Shown here one piece after another: positions 51,142-51,598 of a stretch of 51,598 nt of DNA (positions within the stretch are counted from its first letter, which is position 1; each line of letters begins with the position of its first letter). Position numbers and translations under genes: made by a program. The notes beneath the pieces were generated by a model. It had not been told where the DNA came from and did not search any database. It was given only the letters and a program-made list of their open reading frames with translations. Source of the stretch: Rubrolithibacter sp043763625 (lineage in GTDB: Bacteria > Bacteroidota > Bacteroidia > Sphingobacteriales > Sphingobacteriaceae); the NCBI GenBank assembly GCA_043763625.1, contig JAYULL010000082.1:1-51598 (forward strand). The letters are read 5' to 3'.

Positions 51142-51598
51142 ATGAAACGACTACCGGAAAACTTGCTATGCTTTTCTCATTTAAGATGGGACTTTGTATT
51201 TCAGCGTCCTCAACACCTGCTAACGCGTTTTGCCAAAGAGTTTAATGTATATTTTTTTGAGGAGCCCATATGTGATGTTAATAAACAAGAAAAAAGTTTT
51301 TTATCAATAAGCAAACGCGAAGATAAACTTTGGGTCCTTGTTCCGCATCTGCCTGAAGGATTAAATAAACAGGAAACTAACGCGATGCAAAAAGAAATGC
51401 TTAACGTGTTTCTAAAAGATAAAAATATCTCGAATTTTATTTTTTGGTATTACACGCCAATGGCTCTGGAAATCTCGGCAAGCTATTACCCTGACTTAAC
51501 CATTTACGATTGCATGGACGAGTTATCGGCCTTTAAAAATGCTCCCCCAGAATTAACTCTGATGGAAAAAGAGCTGCTGCGAAGGGCAGATGTTGTAT
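51142..51598 (+). CDS. Glycosyltransferase, N-terminal part (runs off the window)
   Basis: The frame from the ATG at 51142 stays open to the window end (152 codons). It begins LLCFSHLRWDFVFQRPQHL, a signature of TuaH-like/GT4-type glycosyltransferases and related capsule or exopolysaccharide enzymes, followed by an alternating beta/alpha pattern and YDCMDELSAF. The C-terminal nucleotide-sugar domain lies outside. Substrate not assignable. Confidence 0.75.
   Translation, partial: MKRLPENLLCFSHLRWDFVFQRPQHLLTRFAKEFNVYFFEEPICDVNKQEKSFLSISKREDKLWVLVPHLPEGLNKQETNAMQKEMLNVFLKDKNISNFIFWYYTPMALEISASYYPDLTIYDCMDELSAFKNAPPELTLMEKELLRRADVV

Noticed and set aside
1..51598. tRNA, rRNA or an origin of replication
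   Set aside because: No cloverleaf-like sequence, rRNA stretch, or cluster of DnaA-box-like words was recognised by eye; an RNA search would be needed to exclude small RNAs.

Overview
The window looks like a chromosomal segment of a soil or freshwater Bacteroidota, most likely family Sphingobacteriaceae (Pedobacter/Mucilaginibacter-like). Supporting signs are SusC/SusD proteins with an ECF sigma factor and FecR anti-sigma, Bacteroidota-type -7 boxes (TAnnTTTG), few Shine-Dalgarno sequences, many secreted glycoside hydrolases, and an argB-proC-argE-argH cluster. The taxonomic call is inference from gene content. No rRNA, tRNA, CRISPR array, integrase or intact insertion sequence was seen.

Layout. 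1-3.5 kb: the 3' part of a c-type cytochrome gene and two tandem secreted GH43 enzymes. 3.55-4.76 kb: a decayed hybrid histidine kinase (membrane sensor, frameshift, lost kinase core, truncated receiver). 4.76-8.05 kb (minus): a large MG/plug-domain surface protein and dcd. 8.1-11.4 kb: a phosphopantetheinyl transferase overlapping lipB, then a secreted GH2 enzyme. 11.5-16.2 kb: argB-proC-argE, a DUF433/DUF5615 toxin-antitoxin-like pair with its own promoter, then argH. 16.2-18.7 kb: a Fic protein with a winged-helix tail on the minus strand, an operator-like repeat cluster covering its promoter, and a divergent aminotransferase. 18.7-24.8 kb (minus): a TPP-riboswitch operon (TonB receptor, PnuC-type transporter, acyl-CoA-dehydrogenase-like flavoprotein), followed by a PafA-type phosphatase. 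24.9-30 kb: a coiled-coil membrane protein, a GHL10 glycosidase-like protein, a YpfJ-type zinc protease and gltX. 30-32.8 kb: an ATP-dependent DNA ligase and its partner exonuclease. 32.9-37.3 kb: a tail-specific protease, a TPR protein and an AmpD-like amidase. 37.4-49.4 kb (minus): sigma factor, FecR, SusC with STN domain, SusD, a giant FG-GAP/ASPIC lipoprotein and a vanadium-haloperoxidase-like lipoprotein. 49.5-51.6 kb: an aldose-epimerase-like gene, a small unknown gene and the start of a glycosyltransferase.

How the genes work together. Four units stand out. (1) In the thiamin unit, an outer-membrane receptor and an inner-membrane PnuC (probably PnuT) sit under a TPP riboswitch; a flavoprotein of unknown role is coupled by a 4-base overlap, and a secreted phosphatase that could dephosphorylate thiamin phosphates lies next. 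(2) The sigma/FecR/STN-SusC/SusD locus is a trans-envelope-signalling uptake system whose accessory genes are not polysaccharide hydrolases but a predicted Ca-binding FG-GAP lipoprotein and a haloperoxidase-fold lipoprotein, so its substrate may not be a simple glycan. (3) The Fic gene appears to be regulated through helically phased CGCCCTCGT repeats lying over its promoter. (4) The arginine cluster has been invaded by a small toxin-antitoxin-like pair.

All functions are assigned by reading motifs and domain layout; no database search was run.
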